A stretch of 64,000 nucleotides of DNA from Achromobacter insolitus (GTDB lineage Bacteria > Pseudomonadota > Gammaproteobacteria > Burkholderiales > Burkholderiaceae_B), in NCBI RefSeq assembly GCF_002209555.1, contig NZ_NJIF01000003.1:124001-188000 (forward strand). The letters run 5' to 3'. Shown here in pieces: positions 26,040 through 36,007 of the stretch. The stretch's first letter is position 1, and each line of letters begins with the position of its first letter. Both the position numbers and the translations under genes were made by a program. The notes under the pieces were generated by a model. That model was given only the letters and a program-made list of their open reading frames with translations. It ran no database searches and was not told the DNA's origin.

Positions 26040-27287
26040 ATGAAGATGAAGCTCATCGCGGGTGTCGCCGCGAGTCTGGCGCTCATGAGCGCCGTGCCTG
26101 CGCAAGCCCAACAGGCCGTGCGCATAGGCGCGATCTATCCCTTGTCGGGCGCCTTGGCGTCCACCGGGTCGGAAATCAAGGCGGCCGTCGAGCTGGCGGT
26201 CGACATCATCAACAATCCGCATCCCGAACTCGAAGGCATACCGCTGGCCGCGGGCAGCGGCTTGCCGGCGCTGGGTGGCGCCAAGATCGAAGTGGTGTTC
26301 GGCGATTCGCAGGGCAAGCCCGAGGTGGGCCTGGCGGACGCCCAGCGCCTGATCGACCAGGAAAAGGTGGTCGCCCTGACCGGCGCCTATCAGTCGGCCG
26401 TGACCAAGACCGCCAGCCGCATTGCCGAGCAACGCGGAATTCCCTACGTGAACGGCGAATCCAGCAGCCCGGACCTGACCGAACGCGGCTACAAGTGGTT
26501 CTTCCGCACTTCGCCCAACGACGATACCTTTGTCGAGAACATGATGCAGTTCCTGGACGGCGTGAAGGCCGTGCCGACCGCCAAGATTGCCGTTGTGTAC
26601 GAGAACACGGACTTCGGCGTGAACACGTACAAGGCCGTCGAGAAGTTCGCCAAGCAGTACAAGCGCCAGCTGGTCGCGAACATCGCCTACAGCGCCGGCT
26701 CGGCCTCGGTCACCGCGGAAGTGCAGAAGCTGGCCGCCGCCAAGCCCGACGTGGCGATCTTCGCCAGCTATACCTCGGACGCCATGCTGTTCGTGCGTAC
26801 CATGCGGGAAAGCAAGTACGCTCCGCCGGTACTGCTGGCCAACGATGCCGGCTTCATCGATTCACGCTTTGTGCAGGAGGTGGGGCCGCAGGTCCAGGGC
26901 GTGCTGACGCGCGACGTCTGGGGCAATGACGTCGCGGCGTCCAAGGCCGGGCTGAAGAAAATCAACGACATGTACAAAGCCAAGACCGGCAAGGACCTGA
27001 ACGGCAACAACGCCCGCTCCATGCAAGGGGTGCTCGTACTGGCCGACGCGATCAATCGCGCCGGATCGACCGACCCCGAGGCCATCCGCAAGGCGCTGGT
27101 CGCAACGGACCTGGGCGAAGCGCAGGTCGCCATGCCCTGGGCCGGCGTGCAGTTCGACGCCAAAGGTCAGAACACCAAGGGTTCCGGGCTGATCCTGGAA
27201 CTGAAAGGTTCAGCCTACCAGACGGTGTGGCCAGAGAAGTACCGCGCTGACAAGAGCCTGCCCACGCTGCCATTCACCTGGAAGTAA
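26040..27287 (+). CDS. Liv-type ABC transporter substrate-binding protein
   Basis: A 415-aa periplasmic binding protein with a signal peptide cleaved after AQA (~residue 24). The mature N-terminus VRIGAIYPLSGALASTGSE and the GAYQSAVT and NVYFRT-like segments belong to the LIV/urea/amide-binding family. AGGAG precedes the ATG at 26040. It heads a complete five-gene importer. The ligand may be an amino acid, amide or aromatic acid; the hydro-lyase upstream hints at an amino-acid derivative. Confidence 0.9.
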   Translation: MKMKLIAGVAASLALMSAVPAQAQQAVRIGAIYPLSGALASTGSEIKAAVELAVDIINNPHPELEGIPLAAGSGLPALGGAKIEVVFGDSQGKPEVGLADAQRLIDQEKVVALTGAYQSAVTKTASRIAEQRGIPYVNGESSSPDLTERGYKWFFRTSPNDDTFVENMMQFLDGVKAVPTAKIAVVYENTDFGVNTYKAVEKFAKQYKRQLVANIAYSAGSASVTAEVQKLAAAKPDVAIFASYTSDAMLFVRTMRESKYAPPVLLANDAGFIDSRFVQEVGPQVQGVLTRDVWGNDVAASKAGLKKINDMYKAKTGKDLNGNNARSMQGVLVLADAINRAGSTDPEAIRKALVATDLGEAQVAMPWAGVQFDAKGQNTKGSGLILELKGSAYQTVWPEKYRADKSLPTLPFTWK

Positions 27288-27298
27288 CCCCAGTCTGA

Positions 27299-27324
27299 CG
27301 CGGCGGGCCGCGGGGTCCGCCGCG
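27299..27324 (+). other. Stem-loop directly before the LivH-type ribosome-binding site
   Basis: CGCGGCGG/CCGCCGCG (27299-27306 with 27317-27324) forms an 8-bp stem that abuts the GAGGAG of the permease gene. Its placement suggests protection of the abundant binding-protein mRNA and reduced permease translation. Confidence 0.55.
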
Positions 27325-27335
27325 AGGAGCATTCC

Positions 27336-28187
27336 ATGTTTGAAGCACTCTCGGCAGGCCTGTTCAACGGCCTGATCTATGCCGCGGTAGCGGTGGGGCT
27401 GGCGCTGATCTGGGGCATTACGGACGTCATCAATTTCGCCCATGGCGAATTCCTGATGCTGGGCATGTATGCCGCGTACTGGCTCTACACGCTGGGTCAT
27501 ATCGACCCCACGTTGTCGGCGCCGCTGGTGGCCGTCGCGCTCGCCTTCGTCGGCTTTCTTACCTACGCGCTCATTATCCGCCGCTTGCAGAAAGGGCCGG
27601 CCATGGCGGTCATCCTGGCCACCTTCGGCCTGGGCCTGGTGCTGCGCCAGATCGCCTTCATCGCCTTCAGCCCCGACTACCGCAGCCTGCCCGACACCCT
27701 GGTGTCAGGCAGCGTTACCTTGGCCGGTATTTCGCTGGGCAGGCCCCAGGTGGTGACCGGCCTGATCGCGCTGGTGGTCGTGGTGGCGCTATTCGTGCTG
27801 GTGTATCGCACCCGCTGGGGCCACGCCCTGCAGGCCGTGGCGGAAGACCGCCAGGTGGCGGCACTGGTAGGTATTTCGCCCGACCGTGTGAATGCGCAGG
27901 TCTGGATGCTGGGCAGCGCGGCGGTGGGATTGGCCGGAGCCTTGCTCACCACGTTTTTCTATGTGTTCCCGTCGGTGGGAACGGTGTTCGGCCTATTGGC
28001 TTTCGTGGCGGTATGCATGGGCGGCTTCGGTTCCTTGCCAGGCGCCTTCATCGCGGGGATCCTGATTGGCATCATCGAGGCGATGACGGGCTACTTCGTT
28101 GCGCCGGCATTGAAGACGGTGAGCGTTTTCATCCTGTTCATCCTGGTTCTCTGGTATCGGCCGCGTGGCCTGTTCGGGCGGTGGTGA
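27336..28187 (+). CDS. Liv-type ABC transporter permease (LivH-like)
   Basis: A 283-aa membrane protein with about eight hydrophobic segments and the LivH signatures GLALIWGITDVINFAHGEFLML at the start and GHALQAVAEDR, AALVGI in the cytoplasmic loop. GAGGAG lies just upstream. Its stop is separated by one base from the LivM-like start. Confidence 0.92.
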   Translation: MFEALSAGLFNGLIYAAVAVGLALIWGITDVINFAHGEFLMLGMYAAYWLYTLGHIDPTLSAPLVAVALAFVGFLTYALIIRRLQKGPAMAVILATFGLGLVLRQIAFIAFSPDYRSLPDTLVSGSVTLAGISLGRPQVVTGLIALVVVVALFVLVYRTRWGHALQAVAEDRQVAALVGISPDRVNAQVWMLGSAAVGLAGALLTTFFYVFPSVGTVFGLLAFVAVCMGGFGSLPGAFIAGILIGIIEAMTGYFVAPALKTVSVFILFILVLWYRPRGLFGRW

Positions 28188-28188
28188 G

Positions 28189-29178
28189 ATGAACACGACT
28201 CGCAAACTCGACGCCGCATCGGCCGGCGTGCCTAAGTGGCCGGTCGCGGCGGCAGCGGTGGCCGCCATCCTAATGGCCCGGGTGCCGCTGGTGGTGAAGG
28301 ACGCATTCACCTTGCAGGTGCTGTTGCTGGCGATCATGTTCGGCGCGCTGGGCGCGTGCTGGAACCTTGTCGGCGGCTTCCTGGGGCGGATCTCCTTCGG
28401 GCACAGCGTGTTCGTGGGGGTAGGGGGCTATACGACCCTGCTGTTGCTGCATCATCTGAAGCTCACGCCGCTTCTGGGTATTCCGCTGGGCGGGCTGATC
28501 AGCGCTGGGCTGGCATGGCTGGTCGGCGGCCCCACGCTGCGGCTCTCCGGCCATTATTTCGCGATGGCCACCATTGCGCTGCTGCAGATCGGCCTCTTGC
28601 TGATGATCAACTGGGAATGGGCGGGCGGCGCGGTCGGGCTGGAGGCACCGATTGGCGATGCCGCCTGGATGCTGCTGTTCCGCAGCAAGGTGCCTTACTA
28701 CTGGATCGCCGTGGGCCTGGCCTTCCTGACCTTTTGCGCAACGTTCTTCCTGGTGCATTCCAAGACCGGCTTCTACTGGCGTGCGATCAACGGCGACGAG
28801 GCTGCTTCGCGCAGCCTGGGGGTACCCGCGGACCGCTACAAGATGCTGGCGTTCGTGATGTCGGCGGGCATGACGGGGGTGTGGGGCGGCTTCTTCGCCA
28901 TGTATGTCGGTTTCATCGATCCGGAGTCCATGTTCAACCTGACGATGTCGGTGCAAGTCGTGCTGGTGACCATCCTGGGCGGCGTGGGCACGCTGATCGG
29001 CCCGTGGCTGGGCGCGGCGGTGCTGCTGCCGCTGTCCGAGGGCACGCGTGTGTTGTGGGGCAGTTCGGGCATGGGCCTGGACCTGCTGGTCTTCGGCCTG
29101 GCCATCCTGCTGGTCACGCTGTTCCTGCCGGGTGGGCTGGTGACATTGAGGAGGCGCCGTGGCTCTGCTGGACGTTAA
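28189..29178 (+). CDS. Liv-type ABC transporter permease (LivM-like)
   Basis: A 329-aa membrane protein. LivM motifs include NLVGGFLGRISFGHSVFVG near residue 60 and the loop NGDEAASRSLGVPADRYKMLAF. The ATG at 28189 comes directly after the preceding stop and gives a short cytoplasmic N-terminus; the open frame back to 28165 lies in livH. Its 3' end overlaps the next gene by 20 bp. Confidence 0.92.
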   Translation: MNTTRKLDAASAGVPKWPVAAAAVAAILMARVPLVVKDAFTLQVLLLAIMFGALGACWNLVGGFLGRISFGHSVFVGVGGYTTLLLLHHLKLTPLLGIPLGGLISAGLAWLVGGPTLRLSGHYFAMATIALLQIGLLLMINWEWAGGAVGLEAPIGDAAWMLLFRSKVPYYWIAVGLAFLTFCATFFLVHSKTGFYWRAINGDEAASRSLGVPADRYKMLAFVMSAGMTGVWGGFFAMYVGFIDPESMFNLTMSVQVVLVTILGGVGTLIGPWLGAAVLLPLSEGTRVLWGSSGMGLDLLVFGLAILLVTLFLPGGLVTLRRRRGSAGR

Positions 29179-29873
29179 GAACCTGACCAAGCAATTTGGC
29201 GGCCTGGTGGCAAACAAGGATATCTCCCTGTCGGTCGAAGCGGGCGAAATCGTCGCCATCATCGGTCCCAACGGCGCGGGCAAGAGCACCTTGTTCAACG
29301 GCCTGGTGGGCCATCATGAGCCCACTTCCGGATCCGTGACCTTCGACGGCCAGTCCATGATAGGACGCAGGCCCGAGCAAGTTGCCGCCATGGGCTTGGT
29401 GCGCACCTATCAGATCCCGCGCAGCTTCGGCCAGATGACGGTGCTGGAGAACGCCATGGTCGGCGCGCTGCTGCGCCATCCGCGCCTTCAGGACGCGCGC
29501 CGGGAGTCTGCGCGGGTGTTGGAACTCGTGGGGCTCGCCGAACGCGCGGACGTGAGGGCGGCCGAACTCAATGTGGCCGGACAGAAGCGGGTCGAGCTGG
29601 CCCGGGCGCTGGCGACCGAACCGCGCATGCTGCTGCTGGACGAAGTGGCGGGCGGGCTGAACCCCGCCGAGGCCATTGCCCTGGCCGGAATCCTGCGGGG
29701 CATCCATGCGTCTGGCGTCACGCTCATCATCGTGGAGCACGTGCTGGAGGTGGTCATGCGGTTGGCGCAGCGGGTATTGGTGCTGAATTTCGGCCAGATG
29801 ATCGCGGAGGGCGCGCCGCAGGAGATTGTGCGCGATCCCGCCGTGATCGAAGCCTATCTGGGGAGAAAACACC

Positions 29874-29881
<8 letters not shown>
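29159..29881 (+). CDS. Liv-type ABC transporter ATPase (LivG-like)
   Basis: A 240-aa ATPase starting at GTG 29159, seen from the strong GAGGAGG five bases upstream, inside the 3' end of the permease gene. Walker A is GPNGAGKST near 38. The family-typical VRTYQIPRSFGQMTVLENAMVG follows, then a modified signature region (NVAGQKRVELARALA), Walker B MLLLDEV and an H-loop in VEHVLE. The signature reads VAGQK instead of LSGGQ, a deviation seen in some LivG proteins. Confidence 0.9.
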
Positions 29882-30593
<712 letters not shown>

Positions 30594-30599
30594 GGATAC

Positions 30600-30632
30600 G
30601 CCGTGCCGGACGCGAAGCACGTCCGGCACGGC
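30600..30632. terminator. Hairpin between the importer operon and the porin gene
   Basis: A 12-bp perfect stem (GCCGTGCCGGAC, 30600-30611, with 30621-30632) lies between two convergent genes. It has no T run on either side and is probably a bidirectional transcript end. Confidence 0.65.
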
Positions 30633-30639
30633 GGGGTCA

Positions 30640-31710
30640 TCAGAAGATGTGGCGGAAGCCCACTGCGGCGCCGAGCTGATTGCTCTTGCCGGCGATTTCG
30701 CCGCTGGCGGCGTCGCTGACTTTGTTCCAGTCCACGGTGCCGTAAACCTGCGAGCGCTTGGACAGCGAGTACTCGGCCACGGCGACCAGCGCGTAGCGCT
30801 TGCCCTTGTCGCCGTCTTCGACCACGTTCTTGCTCTGGTCGTAGTAGGCGGCGCCCGTAATGGCCCAGCGCGGCGTGGCTTGCCAGGTAACGCCGGCAAA
30901 GTAGCCGTTGTCCTTGCGATCCAGGCCAGGGTTGGGCGTGCCGCCCATGACGGCATTGACCCAGCCGGTTTCATCGCGGCCGTTGTAATAGCCGGCGAAC
31001 ACCTTTGCGCCTTCGAATTGATAGGAAGCGTTCAGGTTCCAGACGCGCTGGCGCAGATCGGAATCCGTGCCCTCGTAGGTCTGCTGATAGGCCGCGCCCA
31101 GGCCGAGTTGGCCGACGGTGTAGCGCAGGCTGGCTCCGTACTGCTGGCCGGCCTTATGGTCGCTCCAGTCTTCGCCATTGGCCCACGACAGCACGAAAGC
31201 CAGGTCCCCAACGGTGTTGGAGTACTTGGTCATGTTGTTGGTGCGCACGCGCGACATGGCGGCGGGCAGCCAGGCGTTCTGGTCGTAGTTGCCCACGGTC
31301 AGGGGGTCGAAGTAATCGGCCAGCAGGTCGAACATCGGGGTATTTTGCAGGCCGAGGGTCAGCGCGCCGATGTTGCCGCCGTCCAGGCCGATGTAGGCCA
31401 GGCGGCTGAAGGTCTTGGCCGGATCCGAGCCCCGGCCGTTCTGCATGTTGAAGCCGTTTTCAAGGCGGAAGAAGGCGCGGTTGCCGTTGCCGAGATCTTC
31501 CGAGCCGCGCAGGCCCCAGCGGCTGTTGGAAATGGCGCCGTTCTCCATGGACACGCGGCTGCCGTCTTCTCCGACGCTGCCCGCGCTGGTGCTGAGGTAG
31601 CGGATGCTGACGTCGGCGATGCCGTAAAGGGTGACGCTGGTTTCTGCCTGGGCCGTGCCGGCGGTCATGCCCAGGCCTGCCAGGGCCAGGGTAAGGGTGA
31701 TGCGTTTCAT
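30640..31710 (-). CDS. Gram-negative porin (OmpC/Omp32-like trimeric beta-barrel)
   Basis: A 356-aa outer-membrane protein with a signal peptide cleaved after AQA (residue 22), mature start ETSVTLYGIADVS and terminal Phe after FRH, the signal for outer-membrane assembly. Alternating beta-strand patterns and an acidic/Arg constriction loop fit the 16-strand porins of Burkholderiales. AGGAGG precedes the ATG. It is convergent with the Liv-type importer and may supply its substrate, as porins beside importers often do. Confidence 0.93.
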   Translation of the reverse strand: MKRITLTLALAGLGMTAGTAQAETSVTLYGIADVSIRYLSTSAGSVGEDGSRVSMENGAISNSRWGLRGSEDLGNGNRAFFRLENGFNMQNGRGSDPAKTFSRLAYIGLDGGNIGALTLGLQNTPMFDLLADYFDPLTVGNYDQNAWLPAAMSRVRTNNMTKYSNTVGDLAFVLSWANGEDWSDHKAGQQYGASLRYTVGQLGLGAAYQQTYEGTDSDLRQRVWNLNASYQFEGAKVFAGYYNGRDETGWVNAVMGGTPNPGLDRKDNGYFAGVTWQATPRWAITGAAYYDQSKNVVEDGDKGKRYALVAVAEYSLSKRSQVYGTVDWNKVSDAASGEIAGKSNQLGAAVGFRHIF

Positions 31711-31841
31711 GCGGGGGCTCCTCCTGGTAAAGCTATTTTTAGTGGCGCCGGGCTTTTGGCCCGGCTGGATACGCCTGGCGGATCGTCAGGCGCTGGGCCA
31801 TCGCTCCGACGCTTTGGGTAAGCGCGGGTCCGGGCGACGGC

Positions 31842-31874
31842 CGCATATGCACATATACGCCGTAATGTTGCAAC
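31842..31874 (-). promoter_or_regulatory. Operator-like repeats upstream of the porin gene
   Basis: Within the 332-bp gap 31711-32042, CGCATAT/ATATACG (31842-31848 with 31853-31859) is a near-perfect inverted repeat and GTTGCAAC (31867-31874) a perfect palindrome. Read on the minus strand, the second shows GCAACATTACG, close to GCAACATACG of the first TRAP promoter. A GCCGGGC/GCCCGGC hairpin at 31747-31765 lies in the porin mRNA leader. Confidence 0.35.
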
Positions 31875-31997
31875 GTATCGGCGCCTCGGAATTCTAGAAA
31901 AGATGGGACCCGAGCGACACCCGCAGTTTTGTGGCGTTTTCCCTGGTTTACAGGACGGCAAAACAGGAGGCGCCCGTGTGAAGCATGCGCCAGGGCG

Positions 31998-32027
31998 AAA
32001 AAAACCCCGTTACAGGAACGGGGTTTT
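31998..32027 (-). terminator. Intrinsic terminator of the second TRAP operon
   Basis: An 11-bp stem (32001-32011 with 32017-32027) around ACAGG. On the minus strand it is followed by seven T (plus-strand A run 31998-32004), directly downstream of the DctM gene. Confidence 0.9.
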
Positions 32028-32042
32028 GGGTCAGGCGCCGAG

Positions 32043-33344
32043 CTACAGCGTCATGTGCAGCGGTAGCCACGTCGCTATGCCAGGCACGGCATACAGCAGC
32101 AGCACGGCCAGGATCATGAGAAAGAACATCGGCAGCGAAGCGCGCGCGATGTAGGGCAGTTCCCGTCCGCTCATGCCGGACAGCACGAACAGGTTGAACC
32201 CGACCGGGGGCGTGATTTGTGCCATTTCAACAACGAACACAATAAAGATGCCGAACCAGATCAGGTCGATGCCGGCAGCTTGCACCGTGGGCAGCAGCAC
32301 GCCCATGGTCAGCACGACGATCGAAATGCCATCCAGGAAGCAGCCCAGGACGATGAAGAACACCATCAGCGCCATGATCAGCCCGAACTGCGACAGGCCG
32401 AGGCCGCCAATCCATTCCGCCAGCGCCCGCGGCAGGCCGATATAACCCATCGCCAGGGTCAGGAACTGCGCGCCCGCCAGGATCAGCGCGATCATGCAGT
32501 ACAGCCGGGTGGCGCCCAGCAGCGATTGCATGAAGGTGGAGCGGTTCAGCGACCCTTGCAGCGCCGACAGGATCAAGGCGCCCACAACGCCCACCGCCGC
32601 GGCTTCCGTCGCGGTGGCGATACCGGTGTAGATGGAGCCCAGCACCGCGCCGATCAGCAGCATCACCGGGATCAGATGGCGCGAGCGCGACAGCTTTTCC
32701 ATCAGCGACAGGCCAGGGTCGGCCGCCGGCACCTGGCCGGGGTTACGGATTGCCCACCACGCGATATAGCCCATGAACAGCAGGGCCAGCAGGATGCCCG
32801 GCACGATGCCGGCGATGAAAAGCTTGGCGATGGACACATCCGCTGCCACGCCATACACGATCATGATGATGGACGGCGGTATCAGCAGGCCCAGCGTGCC
32901 GGCGCCCGATAGCGTGCCCAGGATCTTGTCCTCGGGATAGCCGCGGCGCGTCAGTTCGGGGATGGTCATCTTGCCCACCGTGGCGCAGGTCGCCGCGGAG
33001 GAGCCAGAGACCGCCGCGAAGATGGCGCAACCGATCACGTTGGTGTGCAGCAACCGTCCCGGAAGGCGATTGAGCCAGGGAGCGAGCCCTTTGAACAGGT
33101 CTTCCGACAAACGCGTGCGGAACAGGATTTCGCCCATCCACAGGAAGAGCGGCAGGGCGGTCAGCGTCCAGCTGGAGGACGCGCCCCAGATGGTGACTGC
33201 CATGGCGTCGCCCGCGGGCCGGCTGGAGAAGATTTCCATGCCGATCCAGGCGGTTCCCGCCAGGGTCAGGCCAACCCAGACGCCGCAACCCAGCAGCGCG
33301 AAGATCGAGACGACCAATAAGGTAATGACGAGAAGTTCATTCAT
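32043..33344 (-). CDS. TRAP transporter large permease (DctM), system 2
   Basis: A 433-aa membrane protein of ~12 segments with DctM motifs: LTALPLFLWMGEIL near residue 60, SGSSAATCATVGKMTIPEL and TPPVGFNLFVLSGM near the C-terminus. It overlaps the small permease gene by 8 bp. It is clearly different in sequence from the system 1 DctM, so this is not a recent duplication. Confidence 0.92.
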   Translation of the reverse strand: MNELLVITLLVVSIFALLGCGVWVGLTLAGTAWIGMEIFSSRPAGDAMAVTIWGASSSWTLTALPLFLWMGEILFRTRLSEDLFKGLAPWLNRLPGRLLHTNVIGCAIFAAVSGSSAATCATVGKMTIPELTRRGYPEDKILGTLSGAGTLGLLIPPSIIMIVYGVAADVSIAKLFIAGIVPGILLALLFMGYIAWWAIRNPGQVPAADPGLSLMEKLSRSRHLIPVMLLIGAVLGSIYTGIATATEAAAVGVVGALILSALQGSLNRSTFMQSLLGATRLYCMIALILAGAQFLTLAMGYIGLPRALAEWIGGLGLSQFGLIMALMVFFIVLGCFLDGISIVVLTMGVLLPTVQAAGIDLIWFGIFIVFVVEMAQITPPVGFNLFVLSGMSGRELPYIARASLPMFFLMILAVLLLYAVPGIATWLPLHMTL

Positions 33345-33837
33345 GGGTTTGCTGCGAAGTGGCGGCGGCCAGGCCGCGTGAGCGTCGGATGAGCTCGTCG
33401 ATCAGGGCAACCAGGAACAGCACCGTGCCCACGGCCATGCTGAGCTGGGGAATCCAGAGCGGCGTGGCGTCGTTGGAAGTGGAGATGTCGTTGAATTGCC
33501 AGGAGTCGTAGGTCAGTTTGATGCTGAAGAACGCAAAAGCGGAGGCCAGCAGGCAGCCGACCGCCAGGGCGAAGATATCCAGCTTGCGACCCGCGGCGGG
33601 TTTGAGCGAATTGAGCAGCAGCGTCACGCGGATGTGTTCGCCGTGCTTGAAGGTGCTGGCAAGGGCGAGAAAACCGGCGGCGGCCATGAAATACCCGGCA
33701 TAGGCGTCCGTGCCGGGTATGTTCATGCTGAGCTGGCGCGCGATGATCGCCGCCAGCACCGACACTAGGACGCCGATCGTGCACAGGCCGGCCAGGAGGC
33801 CGGCCGCGCCGTAAAGACCATCTAGAAAGCGGCGCAT
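33337..33837 (-). CDS. TRAP transporter small permease (DctQ), system 2
   Basis: A 166-aa protein with four hydrophobic segments. The early NIPGTDAYAGYFMAAAGFLALASTFKHGEHIRV segment is typical of DctQ. It starts 7 bp after the binding-protein gene ends and overlaps the DctM gene, so the three are one operon. Confidence 0.9.
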   Translation of the reverse strand: MRRFLDGLYGAAGLLAGLCTIGVLVSVLAAIIARQLSMNIPGTDAYAGYFMAAAGFLALASTFKHGEHIRVTLLLNSLKPAAGRKLDIFALAVGCLLASAFAFFSIKLTYDSWQFNDISTSNDATPLWIPQLSMAVGTVLFLVALIDELIRRSRGLAAATSQQTHE

Positions 33838-33844
33838 GGGGATA

Positions 33845-34819
33845 TCACTGCTTCTTGTAGGCGTCGATCATCGCTTGGCCGTCGGCGCCGGCCTTCTTGA
33901 GCCAGTCGTCCAGCATGCGCTTGCCGATCACGGACAGGCCTTCCTTCAGCTCGACCGTGGGCTGAATGGTTTCCATGCCGTTCTTGGCCAGCTCGGCCTG
34001 GTACCACTTGTTCTTTTCCTGCGACAGCTTCCAGCCGCGTTCCTCGGCCTGCGCGCCGGCCTTCTTCAGGGCGGCCTGCGTGGCGGGGTCGAGCGCGTCG
34101 AATGCCTTCTTGTTGACGATGATGGCGTTCTTCGGCAGCCAGGCCTGCGTGTCGTAGAACTTCTTGATGTACTCGTAGGTCTTGGTGTCATAGCCCGTGG
34201 ACGCCGAGGACATATAAGAATCGATCACCCCGGTAGCCATGGCCTGCGCCAGTTCGGCTTGCTGCACCGTGACCGGTTGCGCGCCGACCAGTTCGGCGAT
34301 CTTGGCCGTCACCGGGCTGTAGGCGCGCCACTTCAGGCCCTTCATGTCGGTGATCTGCTTGATCTCCTTGTTGGCGAAGATGCCCTGGGGCGGCCAGGCC
34401 ACGGCATACAGCAGGGTCATGCCGTGCGCGTTCAGCTTCTTCTCAAGGAAGGGCTTCTGCGCCTGATAGAGCTTGAAGGACGCGTCATAGCCGGTGGCCA
34501 GGAAGGGCAGGCCGTCCAGTTCGTAGATCGGATCTTCGTTGGCGAAGTTCGTCAGCAGGATTTCACCGATCTGCGCCTGGTTGCCTTGCACCGCGCGCTT
34601 GATCTCGGGCGCCTTGTAGAGCGACGCGTTGTTGTGCAGCGTGATCTTCAGCTTGCCTTCCGACAGCGTGTCCACGTCCTTGACGAAGGTGGTCAGGTTT
34701 TCGACGTGGAAGTTGCTGGCCGGGTAGGCGGTGGGCAGATCCCATTTCGTTTGCGCTTGCGCGCCCGCGCTGAACGCCAGGACGATGCTGCCGGCGAGCA
34801 GGGAGATTTTCTTGTGCAT
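33845..34819 (-). CDS. TRAP transporter solute-binding protein (DctP family), system 2
   Basis: A 324-aa periplasmic protein with a signal peptide cleaved after AQA (residue 22). The GLKWRAY segment supplies the conserved carboxylate-binding Arg, followed by the ELVGAQPVTVQQAEL helix. AAGGA six bases upstream fixes the start at 34819; 34 further codons of open frame were excluded. First gene of the minus-strand operon. No regulator is adjacent, and the 281-bp divergent gap to nudC holds no clear operator that I can see. Confidence 0.9.
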   Translation of the reverse strand: MHKKISLLAGSIVLAFSAGAQAQTKWDLPTAYPASNFHVENLTTFVKDVDTLSEGKLKITLHNNASLYKAPEIKRAVQGNQAQIGEILLTNFANEDPIYELDGLPFLATGYDASFKLYQAQKPFLEKKLNAHGMTLLYAVAWPPQGIFANKEIKQITDMKGLKWRAYSPVTAKIAELVGAQPVTVQQAELAQAMATGVIDSYMSSASTGYDTKTYEYIKKFYDTQAWLPKNAIIVNKKAFDALDPATQAALKKAGAQAEERGWKLSQEKNKWYQAELAKNGMETIQPTVELKEGLSVIGKRMLDDWLKKAGADGQAMIDAYKKQ

Positions 34820-35100
34820 GGGTGGTCCTTCTTTGCGAATGGTGAAGCCGGGTTGTGCCCGATAGGCATTGCGAAAAAGAGAGCGCTGCGGCAATGACGC
34901 GCAGCTGAAAAACCGTGCCATTCTATGTTGCTCTGCGGCGACGAGGCGCGTGAAATCGCCTCTTTACGGGTTATTCCTAAGCGCTGCGCCCGCCGGGATG
35001 CTTGAGGGTTCAATCTTTGCGCAATGCGACGTGGGCGGCGCCTGCGCGCCGCTGTTTTCTTCTAACATTGCGATATCGAAAGCATGGTGCCGAGGCGTGT

Positions 35101-35871
35101 GTGAACTTCGTTTTCCGTCGTGATGAATTGCTGGTTGAAGAGACGTCCGCCGTATTGCCGGACACCGCCGTATGCGTGCGGATAGGAGTGGCGGCCGCGG
35201 CTTTGCAGCCGATCTGGACGTTGCCCGGTTCGCCGTACCGCACCGTGCACGTCGAGCCCGGCGTGGAGCCCCCGCAAGGCTATGCATTCCGTAAGCTGCG
35301 CTCGTTGTTCGGCGTACTCGACGACGAGCGCATGGCGCTGGCGGGCCGCGCCTACCAGATCGCCGAATGGGCGCGCACGCACAGGTTCTGTGGCGTCTGC
35401 GGCACGCCGTCGGAACGCGTGCCCACCGAGTTCTGCCTGCGCTGCCCGTCTTGCGGTTTCTCGGCCTATCCCCGCATATCGCCCGCCATGATGGTGCTGA
35501 TCCGCAAGGGCGACAGCATCCTGCTGGCGCGCCACACCACCACCGCTACGTCGCGCTATACCGCGCTTGCCGGGTTCGTCGAGCCCGGGGAAAGCATCGA
35601 GCAGACCATCCACCGCGAAGTCCACGAGGAAGTTGGCCTGAAGGTCGGCAACCTCCAGTACTTCGGCAGCCAATCCTGGCCATTTCCGCACTCACTCATG
35701 GTGGCGTTCACGGCGGACTACGTGTCCGGCGACATCCGTGTCCAGGAGGACGAGATCGCCGATGCGCGCTGGTTCGGTCCGGGTGACGCGATGCCAGACA
35801 TCGCGCCGCGGATTTCCATCGCCGGCTCATTGATCCGGGCCAATCTGCCCATGGGCTGGTCGGCGCCGTAG
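35101..35871 (+). CDS. nudC: NAD(H) pyrophosphatase/NAD-RNA decapping Nudix hydrolase NudC
   Basis: A 256-aa protein. Zinc-binding Cys97/Cys100 and Cys115/Cys118 precede the Nudix box (GFVEPGESIEQTIHREVHEEVGL, 158-180 minus one residue each side). SQSWPFPHS at 190-198 is the NudC signature, with Ser in place of the usual Pro. It cleaves NAD(H) and removes NAD caps from RNA. The GTG at 35101 was chosen because the upstream 33 codons lack family character; an ATG at 35002 remains possible. Confidence 0.9.
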   Translation: MNFVFRRDELLVEETSAVLPDTAVCVRIGVAAAALQPIWTLPGSPYRTVHVEPGVEPPQGYAFRKLRSLFGVLDDERMALAGRAYQIAEWARTHRFCGVCGTPSERVPTEFCLRCPSCGFSAYPRISPAMMVLIRKGDSILLARHTTTATSRYTALAGFVEPGESIEQTIHREVHEEVGLKVGNLQYFGSQSWPFPHSLMVAFTADYVSGDIRVQEDEIADARWFGPGDAMPDIAPRISIAGSLIRANLPMGWSAP

Positions 35872-35952
35872 CCGTCCTTTTTCTTGCAGTCTTATAGGGG
35901 TATTCCCTCGAAAGAGGGGATTCCGGCCGCCGCTACCGTATTTTTTATTGAT

Positions 35953-35979
35953 GAAATATAGATAAATTATTAGTATTTC
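35953..35979 (+). promoter_or_regulatory. AT-rich dyad upstream of the MarR-type gene
   Basis: GAAATA/TATTTC (35953-35958 with 35974-35979) flanks an AT-rich centre, forming an imperfect 27-bp dyad 29 bp before the regulator start. The surrounding ~70 bp is far richer in A/T than the rest of the window, consistent with a promoter and an autoregulatory operator. Confidence 0.45.
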
Positions 35980-36007
35980 GCTCACATAAACTCGGCTAGC
36001 GTCTCCC

